Notes: generated by a model not told the origin, from the letters alone. Positions 53,901-64,000 are shown, numbered from the stretch's first letter. The stretch is DNA of 64,000 nucleotides from Astropecten irregularis (GCA_963971285.1 OZ020244.1:31496001-31560000); one strand, 5' to 3'. Numbers and translations: made by a program.

Positions 53901-56900
53901 TATGGCTTTATGTGAACACGAGACTATGGGTAGCAACTAAAGCCATACAGGGGCCAATTTCAAAGCGCTGCTTAGCTCAAAAAATCCCTAAGCATGACAT
54001 TTCGGTCTTGCTAAAAGCATGATTAACAACCAAATTCCCGTGTGTTGTGTATCACTTGCAATTGTTCTTTGGCTAATGTTCGCTGACCATGAATATCAAA
54101 TGGAATTTTCAATGGTGGTTTGTTTTATTGGGCAAGCTATTTTTGTGCTAAGCAATTTTTTGTGCTAAGCAGCTCTATGAAATTGGCCCCTGGCCACCTG
54201 AGTCTATTCCCAAATAATTATGGTCATCGAACAGCCATCACCGAGTTGATAGAATTAACTGAAAAAGGGTGGACTGGTTCCTGTACCGTCACGACACATC
54301 AGTTCTCGTTTCATCCGGCTTAAGTTAATGCAAGACTGAGCTTCATTCGATTGTACAGTGAACAGACCAACAGCGCAAACGTTTTGTGTCCTGGTTTTTT
54401 TCGTTCTCGTGGGTATTGACTATATTCCGCCAACTTCTAAATCTAGATTTGCAAACTTATTAGCTTCTTCCTCTGCTCCTACGGTTCCCCTTTCCTGAGG
54501 ACCGAGGTTCCGAGGCAAAATGTTTGAAACGAACCGTTCCCCCAGTCACGTCGCCAATCAAAACAAATCAAATCCCGTGCGAGCTATGAGAAGCAGAATG
54601 GGTAAACTGGACACGCCTCCAAGCTCCGGGCGTTGTCTGGGGACTGAGCTATTAAGCTATTTTTGTTGTTTGAAAAAAGGCAGCTTGTTCAATGTTCTTG
54701 TCAAGCTTACAGTGTTGTATCATAAGGAGGCCAGCAGAGCTTGGGCAGTTTTAATACAGTATTTGAAGGTAGTAAAGGTTCAATGGGATTGGACATTTTT
54801 GAAAATGATGTTGATGTCAAAATGTAGGCCGACCAAAATAATCTCAAGGGGCACCAAGGAAATGACTAGGGGCATCAAGGAAATGACTAGGGGCACCAAG
54901 GCAAAGACCAGGAGCCAAAAGGCAATGGCCGGAGGCAATCAAGCAATGACCAGGAGCATCAACATAATGACCAGGGGCACCAAGATAATGATGACCAGGG
55001 GCACCAAGGCAATGAACAGGGCACCAAGGCAATAATCACGGGCACCAAGGCAATGACCAGGGGCACCCAGGCAATGACCAGGGGCACCAAGGCAATGACC
55101 AAAGGCAACCAAGGCAATGACCAGGGGCACCAAGGCAATGACCAGGGGCACCAAGGCAATGACCAGGGGCGCCCAGGCAATGAACAGGGCACCAAGGCAA
55201 TGACCAGGGGCACCCAGGCAATGACCAGGGGCACCAAGGCAATGACCAGGGGCACCAAGGCAATGACCAGGGGCAACCAAGGCAATGACCAGGGGCACCA
55301 AGGCAATGACCAGGGACACCAAGGTGATGACCCAGGGACCCAATGCAATGACCCGGGGACCAAAGGCAGTATAACCGGGGGCCAAAATAGGGGCACCAAG
55401 CAATGATTAAGGGACAACCAAGCAATGGCCGGGGGCAACACTGCTAAAAGACCAAGGGCAGTGAGGCAATGGCAACATGAAAACAAAGTTGCCTTTATCC
55501 TCTTCAATTTCCTGACCATTCACAACTTCACTTGTGGTCATTCATTACACAGAGAACATCTTCAGCACGGCTATGTGGACAGCACACCACATCGTGGTCT
55601 TACCTACTTGGCCGTGTTCGGCCGCAGCATGTACAGGGGTAGAGCCATCGTCTTCTCTGCTATTGGGGCTGTGGTTCTCTTCTATTAGTCTACAGATGGT
55701 GGCGGTATCCCCTGCCACTGCTGCCTGATGAAGGGGGGAGCTCGGGGCAGCAGTGGAAGGGGGAAGCCGGGCTATAACAGGGGCGCTACCTGCGAGGAAG
55801 GAGCACAAAAGCCAGAGGGGAGGGGGAAAGAGGGTGGGGGAGAAAGGGGGAGAGATTAGACTATTAAGAAGGTCAGTGTCATGTATGAATTGCATCATCA
55901 ATGAGTCAGCTTCATGGGATGTCTAAATACACCTCACATAAATGGATGCCTGGTCTGTATCTGAAGTCTACAGCAATGTCGCTACACAGGATTCAGGCTA
56001 ACATAGGCCGTGTCCCAAATCTCTGGCTGGTCATAAATTACACACGCACCTAAATGGCAGCCACTAGCCACTGACTGCAGCCGTTTCTGCAGACCTGTTT
56101 ATTATTTGCAGTCTCAGCCAAAGATGTAGTCTATTGTGATAGATGCACTCGCCGTACAGCGAGCGAGCATCTATCACACGCGTGCAGATTTCCTGATTAA
56201 TTATGCAAACCAACCCAGCACTGACCTCTCTTGTGTTTGACCACTCAAGGGGCATCTACTATCGTACCATTTGGCGAGCGCGTCTATCACGTAGATAGCT
56301 GCTGCCGCGCGGACGCGCGAAATTGACCAATCAACATCCTCCATCACGATCCTGACGGAAATGTTCTCAAAACAGATCTGATTGGCTGATGTGCCACGTT
56401 GCATAGAATTTGCATGCACGCATGTATCAGACGTTCGTACGTAGCGGCACGGAGTAGAATGAGACAATCAAAGACGATCAGAGATGTGGGACACGGCCTA
56501 AATACATATATACCACACATATATATACAGCGTACACAAAGAAAATCTTCATTGCCACTTGTATGTGGGCATCTTGCTTGCCCAATGTTCTTTTAGTTGT
56601 TCAGTCTACACCATTGCAAACGAAAGCACACCTAAAGAACATTTCATTTTTCAAACAATGTTTTCCACTGGTTCCCACAATTATAAAAACCTGCAATGGA
56701 AGAAGGCGCCTCGACAGAATGCATGTATTTAATGCAATTAGCCTAGACTAGGGCATTTTCAAAGAAAACGGGGCAAGGGGTCAAGATGGGGCTCTATTCT
56801 AATGTAACCAATCTTCCAAAAATTTGCAAGTCACTGTAAAAACCCACTCCTATGGTACAGTAATCTAATTTGATTATCATCATCATATCCTAGTGAAAAT

Positions 56901-59900
56901 TTTTAGCATTCAATGTTGCAGACCGAAGGAGATCCAGAAAGCCAACAAAAGGGCTTTTCACACTATCCAAAATCTTGGGGTTCGATCTGGTTCCAACCCC
57001 GAGATGTTTTCCAACCCTTTTCACACTTGAACATTTTCAACCACAAGCCAACCCGAGTAGGACGACCGAACCGGAACGAAATCAACCCTGGTAGGGAGCA
57101 GGGTTGAAAATCTCAACCCGGTTCCAAACTGCATTTTGTGGCGTGATCTGTGTTGTAGGCCTATGAGCTGGTTCACCATATTAAACGTAGTGTAAATGTT
57201 GCGACTCTTTGATCCGGTTCAAAAACTTGCCGGGCTGAACCGGCGTGGATCCGGGTTGGTTTAAACACGGATCGAAAAGGAGATAGTGTGAAAAGGCTTT
57301 AATACTAGGTTGGTATAACAGACCGTGTGTCAAAGGTCAACAGCCATTACAAGTTTTTCTGAAACTGCCTTTTTTTTGGGGGGGGGGGGATGGGTAAACT
57401 CATATTATGGGTTCAACTGAAGCCGCTAATAAAAGCTCCATCACACGGCTTCCACTAATTTACTTTTTGTATGTCTAGTGAGGGCGTAGTAAAATTATTT
57501 CAAACAGATTTTTTCCTAGATTTTATGAAATTTAGGGTTTTCTTGTCATACTCTGCACTAAGCTGAACAACTTTCATCTAATAATCTTACAATCTAATAA
57601 TAGTGAAATGCAAAAGTAAAAACTGAAAGACAAAAATTAGAAGTGAAATACCAAAAACAAAAAAAGGAAATAATGTAACAAAACTAAAACTAAAACTACA
57701 GCAAAATGAAAATGATTCACAGCGAATAGAATTTATCTAAACTATTTATCTAAAAAAAAAAAAAAAGAATTAGTAAAAGGAACAAAAAGGAAACAAAACA
57801 AGTGAAACATAATGGGAGACATAATGAGAACCGGTCTTCAAGTCAACAGCACACGCACAACGGCACAGGCGCAAAACAACGCGAGCATGCACACAATTGC
57901 GTGCGCGTGCGCTGTTGACTTGAAGACCGGTCTTCAAAACTCTCCCATTATCCCGAGGAATCGACAGGAATAATGTGCAACAAATCTAGAAATGAAGATT
58001 TCACTACCTACTCCAATGAATTAGGTTTTGATCAATGGAACATGTAAACACAAGTTGCTGAGGAATATTTTAGAATTACTGAGATGCGAGAGGAAAATTG
58101 AGAAGGAAAATAATCACTTCCCAGAATGAGAGACATCAAAACAAACAAACAAACAAACAAACAAACAAACAAGATGAAACATAAGTTCAAGAATGACTTG
58201 TTTGGAAGACAATCCTCCAAGAAATTACCGACAGAAAGGAGATCGGAATTAAAAGCAAAAATGAGTTTGAATTTTTGCAAATTAGATGGGGAAAAGGTAG
58301 AAAAACCAAAAGTGTTCCTGAAAACTTAAAGAAGAAAGGTCTAAGAAGGAGCAGATGAAAGAAAAACAAGTAGTTGGTGAATTAACTCACAAGAATTTGT
58401 TCTTCTGTTAAAAAGTTTTTTTTCAATTGTAATGTCTGTGCTTTTTGCCATATTTCTTTAATGAAAATCGGTTCACAAATATTGTGTCAGGATTCAAAAG
58501 GTATTAAAAAAGAGATTTGAGGCCAAAAATCTTCATTAATAAATGGCAATGTCAAAAAAAAATCAGATTTTATTATTGTCATATACAGGGGAATTTTGTA
58601 TCTTCCTTGGTATTGATTGAGAATTTTCTCCAAAAAGGCACAAAAACAAAAGGTACAGACTTTCAAAAAATGTGAATTTCATCTCTGCATCTTGAATTGA
58701 AACTGTGCAAGTTAGGAGTTGCAATAGTGGATAATAGACTGGTTACCGTGGAGTTACAAGCAACATCATCACATATTTAATCATTTTGTTCCCTTAAAAA
58801 ATAAACAAATTATGGAAATGCAAGAAACATAAAAAGACAAATTCTTGAGGGAAAATATAATGAAATTCGGACAGTTGAACGGACGCAAACAACCCCATCC
58901 CTGAAGTACCATTAGAATATGACTATTCTTCCCAGATATTGTTACAGCTAGGACTATGTGTCATCCATTCAAGAAGATAACACTCAAACAGACAGACAAA
59001 CAAACAGTTAAATGTACAACCAACAAAAAATATTCCAATATTCACCGATGAAAACAAAATACTTGCTGCAAACAAATGAACCAAATTTCGACTCAAACAT
59101 AAGAATAATTAAAAAAAAAAATGAAATGAAATAAAATCATAGTAATTATCGAACATAAAAATGGATGCCCCTGAACTGAATGAAACAAAAAGCGGATGGC
59201 GGAAAATTAATCCAACCAAAGATCAGGAAAGGACTGTAATTCTACTTACATTGGTATTTTCTAAGCAGACAGCACTGTGTTGTGCAGGAGTGGATGTGTG
59301 TACGAAAAAAAAAAAATAGGGTAAAAACCAAAGGAAAAAAACAACAACACTGTAATAATTTATAATGCCATGCGGGAGAAAATGTACGAACAAATGTACA
59401 AAAATGGGAGACGTTTACAAATCAACGATGAAATGGGGCGGAGCGTGACCATTTTAAGTTTCAAACATGCAGAATGATTGAAAATTATCTTTACAAAATT
59501 CCTCATTTGAACGAAGAACCTCAAAATGTACTGGTGGATTTTCAGTCATAGAGTGGTACATGTAGTATCTGGGACCGATTTCATAAAGCTCCTAAAGCTC
59601 GATTTGTGACGCGTCGTAGCTGCGATGCATCGTATAGATGCGATGCGTCCACAGAGTATGGATGCGTCTCAACTCTGCGACGCATCGTAAGTTTGATGAA
59701 ATCAGCCCCTAGTTGTTATGGGCGCAGACCATCCGGCAATCTCTCTGTGAGCACTACCTATTAGGAGACATGGTTTGCTGAATGCATTACACCCTAGGGA
59801 GACGTGTCGGCAGACAGACATTCGAATGTCATCGTTAACTTCTAGACATAATTCTACCATTGCATACAGATCATATCTATTCCCTTAGTTCCAAAACTGT

Positions 59901-62900
59901 TCTATCTTTAAAGTCTGATCAAGGCAGTGCTTGGGGTTTAGGGTAATGAATTTGTATCAAATATTTGACATCAAAAACCAAAGAAGTTTACGGGAATTCC
60001 AAAAAAAAAAAAAAATTGAATGAATGAATGACAAAACCAGAAAAAAGCAAATCGTACATTTGAATCCAATTTCTGATTGAGGTAAATATTGCCAACACGT
60101 GGGACTGCATATTAAAGTGGAATCTAAAATAAAGTAAACAAATTTTAAAAAAAGAAAGAAATCAGGAATAAACATTACGACCAAACTGCTGCCATACTGA
60201 AAGGCAGTGAAAAGACAAAGTAGACAATGTACCCTTGGCATTTTTCACATGCTGATACAAATTCCAAATTAAAACGACTGAGCCTCCTACCCTAATTTCA
60301 TTATGGATGATGCAATACTGTAAATCTGAAGGCCCTATCCCTGACATAACATAGCCCAGTGTGTGAGGGATTCTGTGTATAAGTGACTAAATGTTTGTAA
60401 TTCTAGAAACACTGAAACCTAGGCTCTATTCCCCCTTTTCCAAACTCAAATTGTATGGCTGATAAAATACAACACTGTGCTGCATTTATATGAACAATTT
60501 CTAAATTGCTGTGTATGTTTAGACTCTTATCACATGAGCAACTTAGGAAAAAAAATTACCTAAGTTATATTGTAGTACCTTTCTTGTTTATGTAAAGAAA
60601 ATTAGGGTAGCACTTAAAGACTAAATAGGAGAAAAACTACATAAGCTTTTGTAGTAACAACTACTTCATCAGATGTTTATGTAAGGATATGACAGCAGTG
60701 GAGTAAATCAATTATCACCATCAACTGAGTGGATATTGATATCATTGTATCAGTCCAGGGGTCGATTACACAAAACTCATCATAACTTACGATGGGCGTT
60801 TACGAAACCTGGCTTGAGGCTAAGCTTGGGACATATTTCGTTACCGCCATTTGAGGCCCACAAAACTAAATGAAGGGATTGGGCCACACGACGAAGCCGA
60901 AGAAAGGCTCCAGCTTCGCCATGTATCTCAAGCTCTTCATTTCATTTAGGACACAAAATGGTGGTAGCAAAATAAATCCCAAGCCTAGCCTCAATCCTCA
61001 TTTCGTAAAGGCCCTATGAATCGTAGTATTATTATGATGCATTGCAGCCCTATGTAGGATACGATGGGTTATCCTTCTTAACTCGAGTTACAATCGATTG
61101 TAGGGCTTCGTGAAATTGACCCCAGGTCCATGTTTTTTATTCCTTTTCTTTCATATTCAGTACAAATACACTGGAAATATTGGATAATAAGAAGTGTCTT
61201 CTGCATCACAACATTCTGCATTATACTGGCGCTAGCAAATCGGCATTTCCAAAAATATAGTACAAGAGAATTGAGCACAAGATTTGTGTCAAGCCTTGAA
61301 TGTTAAAAACCTTACCATGGCTCACCATGGGCCATAGAGGGGGCTACATCTTCCACTGCTAAACTTCTATTATTAATGGTTAAGTCAGGATTAGTTTGTA
61401 GCAGTTAAAAGTGACTGTATGGATTTATTTCTTATGGTGTGATTTCTGGTTGCTAGTTGATGGCATGGTTTGGTTAGTAATGAGACTGCGAAAATTAGCG
61501 GTTTCAGTCATGAATAAGGTCAATGCAAGAGACTTCCCACTCCCAATTTGCAGCAGCTGGTCGGTCCCCAAGGGCTGAGATCTCCTTAGGGCATTATTGG
61601 AACGTTTCCATCGGTGAACAGCAGGGTTCATACGGTCAGACAAACTCACAGGTCTTTAAGTATCGAGCCTACAGGCTTCAAGTGAATAACTGTTTTTTTA
61701 CTTTCAAATTTGTTGCATACTTAATGGATTTTTAAAGCTTCTCAACTTCGAACTTCAACAGTGATGGACTCTTTTTTGGTGGGGATAACAAAACTGAAGT
61801 GCCAGCAAGATTTTTGAATTTTGGAGCTGGCTTTAATACCAGGCCTTGAAATATCAACTAGGCCGTGGACTGAGTCTAGTGATTTCAGTGTCGGTCTAGT
61901 GAAGTGTGTACTGCACTAGTCTGGCTGTCTAGTGATTTTGTTTTCTTTGCATGATTAAAATGGTGCCTAAATTGATGATTTTGTGGCTTGCTTTCTTACT
62001 TTTATTGGCAAACTGTATTGAACAAAACCCCACCTTTTGAGGAAATGATGCAAGATCATGACAGAAGATTTCAACCTCTATGTCACAGGTTTAGCGAAAA
62101 GAGTTCAGGTCTAGTAAAATGTTTCAGTTACTAGACCTGCGGTCCAGAACCTTTTTTTAAGAAATTTGAGCCCTGTATACATTGAATTCATCGAGCAAAC
62201 AATTTGGTAAGATGTGTCTTTTGCTGACTAGGTAATGCTTGGGATCTGCATGTGGGAATAAGGAAGTCTCTTAGATTGAAATAACTGGATCTTTTGAAAA
62301 GACTAAGGGGCTTTTTATGGGGTGGTGGTGGGTGGGGAGGGTTCCAATCACGTGACAAGACAAAAAAAAACTGAATCAAGATCAGCTTGTGCTTCAAGGA
62401 CCAAATTACCTTCCGGATGCGGGCCTAGGGTGTTATGGTAAAAGCCATGATCGCTATGAATGGGCGGGGCCCCGCTCTGCCTTAAAACTGACTGCATGTC
62501 GTCACCCACCTGGGTTGTGGATTTCTGTGCGGTGGGCGGGTCTTGGGCGTGGATTTGTAAAGATGCGGCAAACTGTTCGTCGCGGTCGTCAACAAAATCA
62601 AGGTTAGTGTCAATGGCAAGGGCGTCTATATTATTTGAGTTGTTGGAATTGTTGTTAGCGCTGATAAGCAGCTGGTTATCCAGTGTGCCACGTGGATTAG
62701 TTTGAGCACCACTCAGCTTGTTGGTGTAAAACTGCCGACGGGCCTCCACCAGCGAGTCCGACCGCCGCACCGTCACCGGTGTGGCCGGCAGAGGACCGGC
62801 ATTCTTGTTGGTGTCGGGCTTGCCGCAGAGCGGTGTCGCAGTGGGAGAAGTGATAGTAGGAGTGGAAGTGTATGAAGAAGAAGAAGAAGCATTAGTCTTT

Positions 62901-64000
62901 TGTGGTATGAGAGTGGGCTTGTTTGGCGGTACTGGCGGAGGGGTACCTCGTGGGGAGACGGTGCGCTTGGCTGGAGGCGTGAACACGGGTGGCTGGACTC
63001 CCTGTTTGGATGGCTGGACGATGGAGCCTGAAGAGGTGGGAGTCGTGCCGCCAGCAACCGCGGATGGACTCGGCGGGTTTATTTTGGAGACCGGGCCTGT
63101 GGGCTGGGTTGGTGTCGGTGGCTTGGATGTCTGTTGTTGCGGCTTCTTGGACATGTTCACCAAAGGTGATACGGCAGCTTTTGGTACACTAGGAGAGCCC
63201 ACTTTGGACATGGGGTGAAAGGCAATCGAAGACTGCGATCCTGGAAGCCCCGGTGCTGATATTTTCCTTGGACCAGACTTGAAAGCATCCACAGCCTTGA
63301 GGAACGGAGAGCTCGACAGGGCCGTTGGTCTCACCAGATTAGTAGCCGCAGGTTTTGGAGACGGAGCACTTAGCTGTTTTATACTCGGTCTCTCAAATTC
63401 CCCAGATCCTTTCCTGTTCTGCTGCGGTGACATGAGTGAGGACCTGGCCGTGCTTCCTGTACTCGATGGGATTTTACTGCCTCTCTGGGGTGGTGGGGAT
63501 GAGGTATTTGACCTGTTTAATCGATCCAGACTTGATGCTGGACTCAAAGTCTTTCCATTGCCTTTGCTGTACATCAACGAACCTTTCTGCTTTGCGGACG
63601 TTTTGACCTCTGTTCGACTATTGTCACTCTCTGTACTCTTGGTATCAGGTTGATTGCTGGTAGCTGGTTTAGTAGGGGTTCCATAGTGTGGTTGATAGCC
63701 TGTCTTTTGAGGTTTCCCCGTGATAGGTTTAGCGACAGACACCATAGGGCTCATGGGACTGCACAACTCCTCAGATCCAGAGGACGAACTCTCGGATTTA
63801 TCATACCTCGGAGGGGTTTTTATTCCTCTGGGTGTGCCAATCTTGCCTGTTTTGGCAGTTGTATTTGGAGACCCGGTTACTCTACCGAGAGGTTTATTAT
63901 TAACCTCTCTCCCATTGGTGGCAGAAGTGGTATTCTCATGATTCCCGTTGGAAGCATCGATGTGCCTCGCTTCGGCGAGGGACAGCTGTAGGTCGTTGAT
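41970..64000 (-). CDS. CTTNBP2: Cortactin-binding protein 2 orthologue (N-terminus outside the window)
   Basis: The 17 exons in coding order are 64000-62410, 55789-55604, 53776-53677, 53212-53062, 52356-52147, 50709-50592, 49622-49453, 48676-48562, 48230-48058, 46598-46512, 46119-46020, 45147-44934, 44452-44159, 43940-43771, 43463-43272, 42899-42830 and 42351-41970. Every junction is GT-AG and in phase, giving 4323 nt (1440 residues plus stop). Domain order follows: a Ser/Pro-rich linker (residues 1-540 of the visible part), ankyrin repeats (about 543-785), a degenerate AAA-like NTPase region with Walker A GPTGTGKT (949-956) and a Walker B-like IVLLDSLD, then a Lys/Ser-rich tail. The segments NLQWSVGES, ALQNYVRL, FRWVQL and LGPKHFRACPV match vertebrate CTTNBP2. 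That protein binds the cortactin SH3 domain, joins STRIPAK and stabilises actin and microtubules in neurons. The family's N-terminal coiled coil must lie beyond 64000. An alternative donor at 62509 would shift the frame into a stop, so 62410 is preferred. Confidence 0.93.
42461..42665. repeat. Three tandem copies of a GAAAGATCCTGCTAGGAT unit in a CTTNBP2 intron
   Basis: A unit of about 60 bases (AAAGGCTTTGnnAAAGATC ... GTCAGGCCCTCC) is repeated three times. Single copies with a common 3' part (TGATGAGCAGTTTGCAGCAG) are at 2360-2447, 19118-19243, 28966-29088 and, reversed, 46266-46458. Confidence 0.75.
44051..44120. repeat. Minimal 70-bp hairpin of the GCTTAGCACAAA family
   Basis: GGGCCAATTTCATAGAGCTG and its near-perfect inverse ending AAATTGGCCC are separated by a short loop, flanked on both sides by ATG. 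This is the smallest member and looks like the two terminal arms fused without a body. Confidence 0.8.
45234..45385. repeat. Foldback element, GGGAGACTTTTGAGAA family, copy 1
   Basis: ATGGGAGACTTTTGAGAATC pairs with GATTCTCAAAAGTCTCCAATT. The core is made of alternating purine-pyrimidine GCGCACGC and TGTGCGTGTGCGTGCG runs. Confidence 0.83.
45451..45639 (-). mobile_element. tRNA-derived SINE, family 2, reverse copy
   Basis: This is a full-length reverse copy. The reverse B box GATTCGAATCCC and the A-box region CCAACTGAGCTATCCAGCC are clear. It is the best copy for a consensus of this family. Confidence 0.85.
46653..46976 (-). mobile_element. tRNA-derived SINE, family 2, split by a foldback insertion
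   Basis: The reverse SINE runs from CCTCAAGGGAAACTGACTG to CAGAAGCCATG. It is interrupted at 46810-46948 by a palindromic element. The outer parts join cleanly to the intact copy at 45451-45639 when the insert is removed. Confidence 0.85.
46810..46948. repeat. Foldback element, GGGAGACTTTTGAGAA family, copy 2, inside a SINE
   Basis: GGGAGACTTTTGAGAACCGG and CCGGTTCTCAAAAGTCTCCC are exact inverses. It is inserted between SINE bases, with AT on each side. Confidence 0.85.
47654..48007. repeat. AAAGGTAGTATCATACTTTGG TIR family, intact copy
   Basis: The ends TTAAAGGTAGTATCATA and TATGATAGTACCTTTAA are inverse. It is about 354 bp, with an inner palindrome GATCTTTTAAAAGATC. TTAA at both borders could be the target duplication. 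Other copies or parts are at 6390, 19930, 29124, 29976, 33860, 34226, 36266, 43641, 51759 and 53280. No coding capacity. Confidence 0.85.
48315..48555. repeat. Foldback element, GCTTAGCACAAA family, full copy
   Basis: The ends are CCAGGGGCCAATTTCATAG and CTATGAAATCGGGCCCAGG, the arms carry GAGCTGCTTAGCACAAAA, and there is a body of about 150 bp. It is almost collinear with 53948-54193. It ends just short of the 48562 exon border of CTTNBP2. Confidence 0.83.
48891..49176 (+). mobile_element. tRNA-derived SINE, family 1, copy 2
   Basis: This is the same head, body and (AAT)n tail as 2464-2743, with few differences. It lies antisense in a CTTNBP2 intron. The long clean tail suggests a fairly young insertion. 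Confidence 0.85.
49183..49293. repeat. Palindromic element related to 20240-20373
   Basis: It carries the inverted ends CTTGTTTCACGCACAAG and CCTGTGCATGAAACAAAC and the shared core GATCCGGATCCCATTTTAGCG. Confidence 0.7.
49795..50092. repeat. Degenerate GAGTAC/GAGTCC hexamer tract
   Basis: About 300 bases in a CTTNBP2 intron contain dozens of GAGTAC, GAGTCC and AAGTAC units. No coding sense is apparent. Confidence 0.8.
51759..52013. repeat. AAAGGTAGTATC TIR family, right end missing
   Basis: It starts TTAAAGGTAGTATCATACTTTGG and breaks off after ACACCATTTCAG. It lies in a CTTNBP2 intron just 3' of an ankyrin exon. Confidence 0.78.
52385..52614 (-). mobile_element. tRNA-derived SINE, family 2, diverged reverse copy
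   Basis: It has the same order of blocks as 45451-45639 (GGTGAACAAAG, GGGATTCAAACC, CTACCAACTGAGC, GTCAGTCAGAAACC). There is an internal stretch in which 'ccaaattgtcaa' is repeated. It lies in a CTTNBP2 intron. Confidence 0.7.
53280..53565. repeat. AAAGGTAGTATC TIR family, variant with ACCCCGAGATCAAAACTG core
   Basis: It shares the half ending ATACCCTGAAAGTTTTACC and TTTCTGTTTGGGTATG, but its core (GAGATCAAAACTGTTTTCGG) differs from the 47654 copy and matches 19930-20205 and 33860-34226. This defines a second subfamily. Confidence 0.75.
53948..54193. repeat. Foldback element, GCTTAGCACAAA family, full copy 2
   Basis: It is collinear with 48315-48555 through TGTGTTGTGTA, CTTTGGCT and TTCGCTGACCA blocks, with matching inverted ends. 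Confidence 0.83.
54843..55445. repeat. Minisatellite with a 21-bp unit (GGCAATGACCAGGGGCACCAA)
   Basis: About 600 bases of 20-24-bp units, mostly 21 bp, lie in the CTTNBP2 intron between the exons at 55604 and 53776. Because the unit is a multiple of three and has no stop, long frames are open on both strands. These are not genes. Confidence 0.92.
56006..56500. repeat. Foldback element, GTGTCCCAAATCTCTGGCTG family, interrupted
   Basis: The outer parts (GGCCGTGTCCCAAATCTCTGG at 56006, CAGAGATGTGGGACACGGCC near 56480) match 35143-35278. About 350 bases with two GCGAGC and CTATCAC motif pairs are inserted after AGATG near 56125. Confidence 0.7.
56951..57300. repeat. TIR element with TTTTCACACTATC ends, copy 2
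   Basis: Both ends are visible: GGGCTTTTCACACTATCC at the left and GATAGTGTGAAAAGGCTTT at the right, which is the inverse. It is about 350 bp and non-coding, a non-autonomous DNA element in a CTTNBP2 intron. Confidence 0.8.
57811..57950. repeat. Foldback element, GGGAGACTTTTGAGAA family, copy 3
   Basis: AATGGGAGACATAATGAGAAC at the left and AAAACTCTCCCATTA at the right, with a core CAACAGCACACGCACAACGG matching the other two copies. Confidence 0.8.
58138..58171. repeat. (AAAC)n microsatellite
   Basis: About eight AAAC units in an intron of CTTNBP2. Confidence 0.9.
59570..59711. repeat. Foldback element, GCGACGCATCGC family, copy 2
   Basis: It shares its ends (GACCGATTTCATAAAGC, TGATGAAATCAGCCCC) and the central GACGCGTCGTAGCTGCGATGC block type with 23277-23429. 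Confidence 0.78.
60755..61126. repeat. Foldback element interrupted by a second foldback element
   Basis: The outer element runs CCAGGGGTCGATTACAC to GTGAAATTGACCCCAGG and matches 11197-11351. It is split near 60794-61013 by an insert with ends GGGCGTTTACGAAAC and TTTCGTAAAGGCCC. A relative of the insert is at 20442-20675. Confidence 0.8.

Larger units (their letters stand above)
55790..62409 (-). other. Large intron of CTTNBP2 ahead of the first ankyrin exon
   Basis: This 6.6-kb intron has the donor GAAG|GTAATT at 62409 and an acceptor behind a long pyrimidine tract at 55790. It holds a foldback pair with a nested insertion (56006-56500), TIR elements (56951-57300, 57811-57950, 59570-59711), an AAAC microsatellite at 58138-58171, A-rich sequence at 57601-57780, and a nested element at 60755-61126. 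I see no further exon that the phases require. Confidence 0.6.

Noticed and set aside
54520-55519. Long reading frames on both strands (up to 186 codons) with NDQGHQG or ALVPLVI repeats
   Set aside because: They are translations of the 21-bp minisatellite inside a CTTNBP2 intron; the unit has no stop in several frames.
59254-59278. Possible 25-base microexon of CTTNBP2 before the ankyrin exon
   Set aside because: I considered it because the CAG|GTGGGT donor at 62509 gives the wrong phase. The donor at 62409 (GAAG|GTAATT) solves the phase without an extra exon.
62348-62409. Continuation of the CTTNBP2 linker frame to its stop at 62348 as the protein C-terminus
   Set aside because: The downstream exons continue in perfect phase through ankyrin repeats and the AAA-like region, so this is intron read-through.
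62781-63991. Several + strand frames of 110-145 codons
   Set aside because: These are antisense shadows of the large CTTNBP2 linker exon, whose minus-strand frame is open for 530 codons and joins in phase to the ankyrin exon.

Overview
This is animal nuclear DNA from an AT-rich, intron-rich, repeat-dense genome. The gene content (an Ig-TIR receptor, NAA10, a large CTTNBP2 orthologue, an EF-hand protein) and the many short foldback and tRNA-derived repeats suggest an invertebrate deuterostome. An echinoderm is my best guess, but the species cannot be read from the sequence. There are no bacterial or viral genes and no CRISPR.

I could splice five genes by hand. Their exons join with GT-AG borders and matching codon phases. 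(1) A + strand IL-1-receptor-like gene at about 1-6016 has three Ig domains, a membrane segment and a TIR domain, and its 5' end lies outside the window. (2) NAA10, the catalytic subunit of N-terminal acetyltransferase A, is on the + strand at 8141-13260, with seven exons coding 257 residues. (3) A - strand EF-hand protein, probably EFCAB12-like, lies at 26505-16769, with seven exons coding 643 residues. (4) A tiny + strand gene at 28697-31377, split by a 2.56-kb intron, codes a 39-residue Cys-rich protein. (5) A - strand CTTNBP2 orthologue occupies 64000-41970. Seventeen exons coding 1440 residues are present, and the N-terminal coiled-coil exons lie beyond the window.

Layout: genes 1 and 2 are tandem, 2 and 3 converge, 3 and 4 diverge, and 4 and 5 converge. 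The genes do not form one pathway. They are an immune-type receptor, co-translational protein acetylation, a calcium-binding protein, a small putative metal-binding protein and a cytoskeletal scaffold.

The rest is mostly mobile-element debris. It includes two tRNA-derived SINE families and a dead LINE 3' end. It also holds many foldback or terminal-inverted-repeat (TIR) families of 70-480 bp, several of them nested. Two hAT-like insertions have readable 8-bp target duplications. Satellite-like tracts lie at 21328-21815, 49795-50092 and 54843-55445.

The most interesting points are the 39-residue Cys-rich gene, an intact Walker A motif in the CTTNBP2 AAA-like region, an SxIP motif in the same protein, a set of unrelated foldback elements sharing one terminal motif, and a readable three-layer transposon nest inside the small gene's intron.
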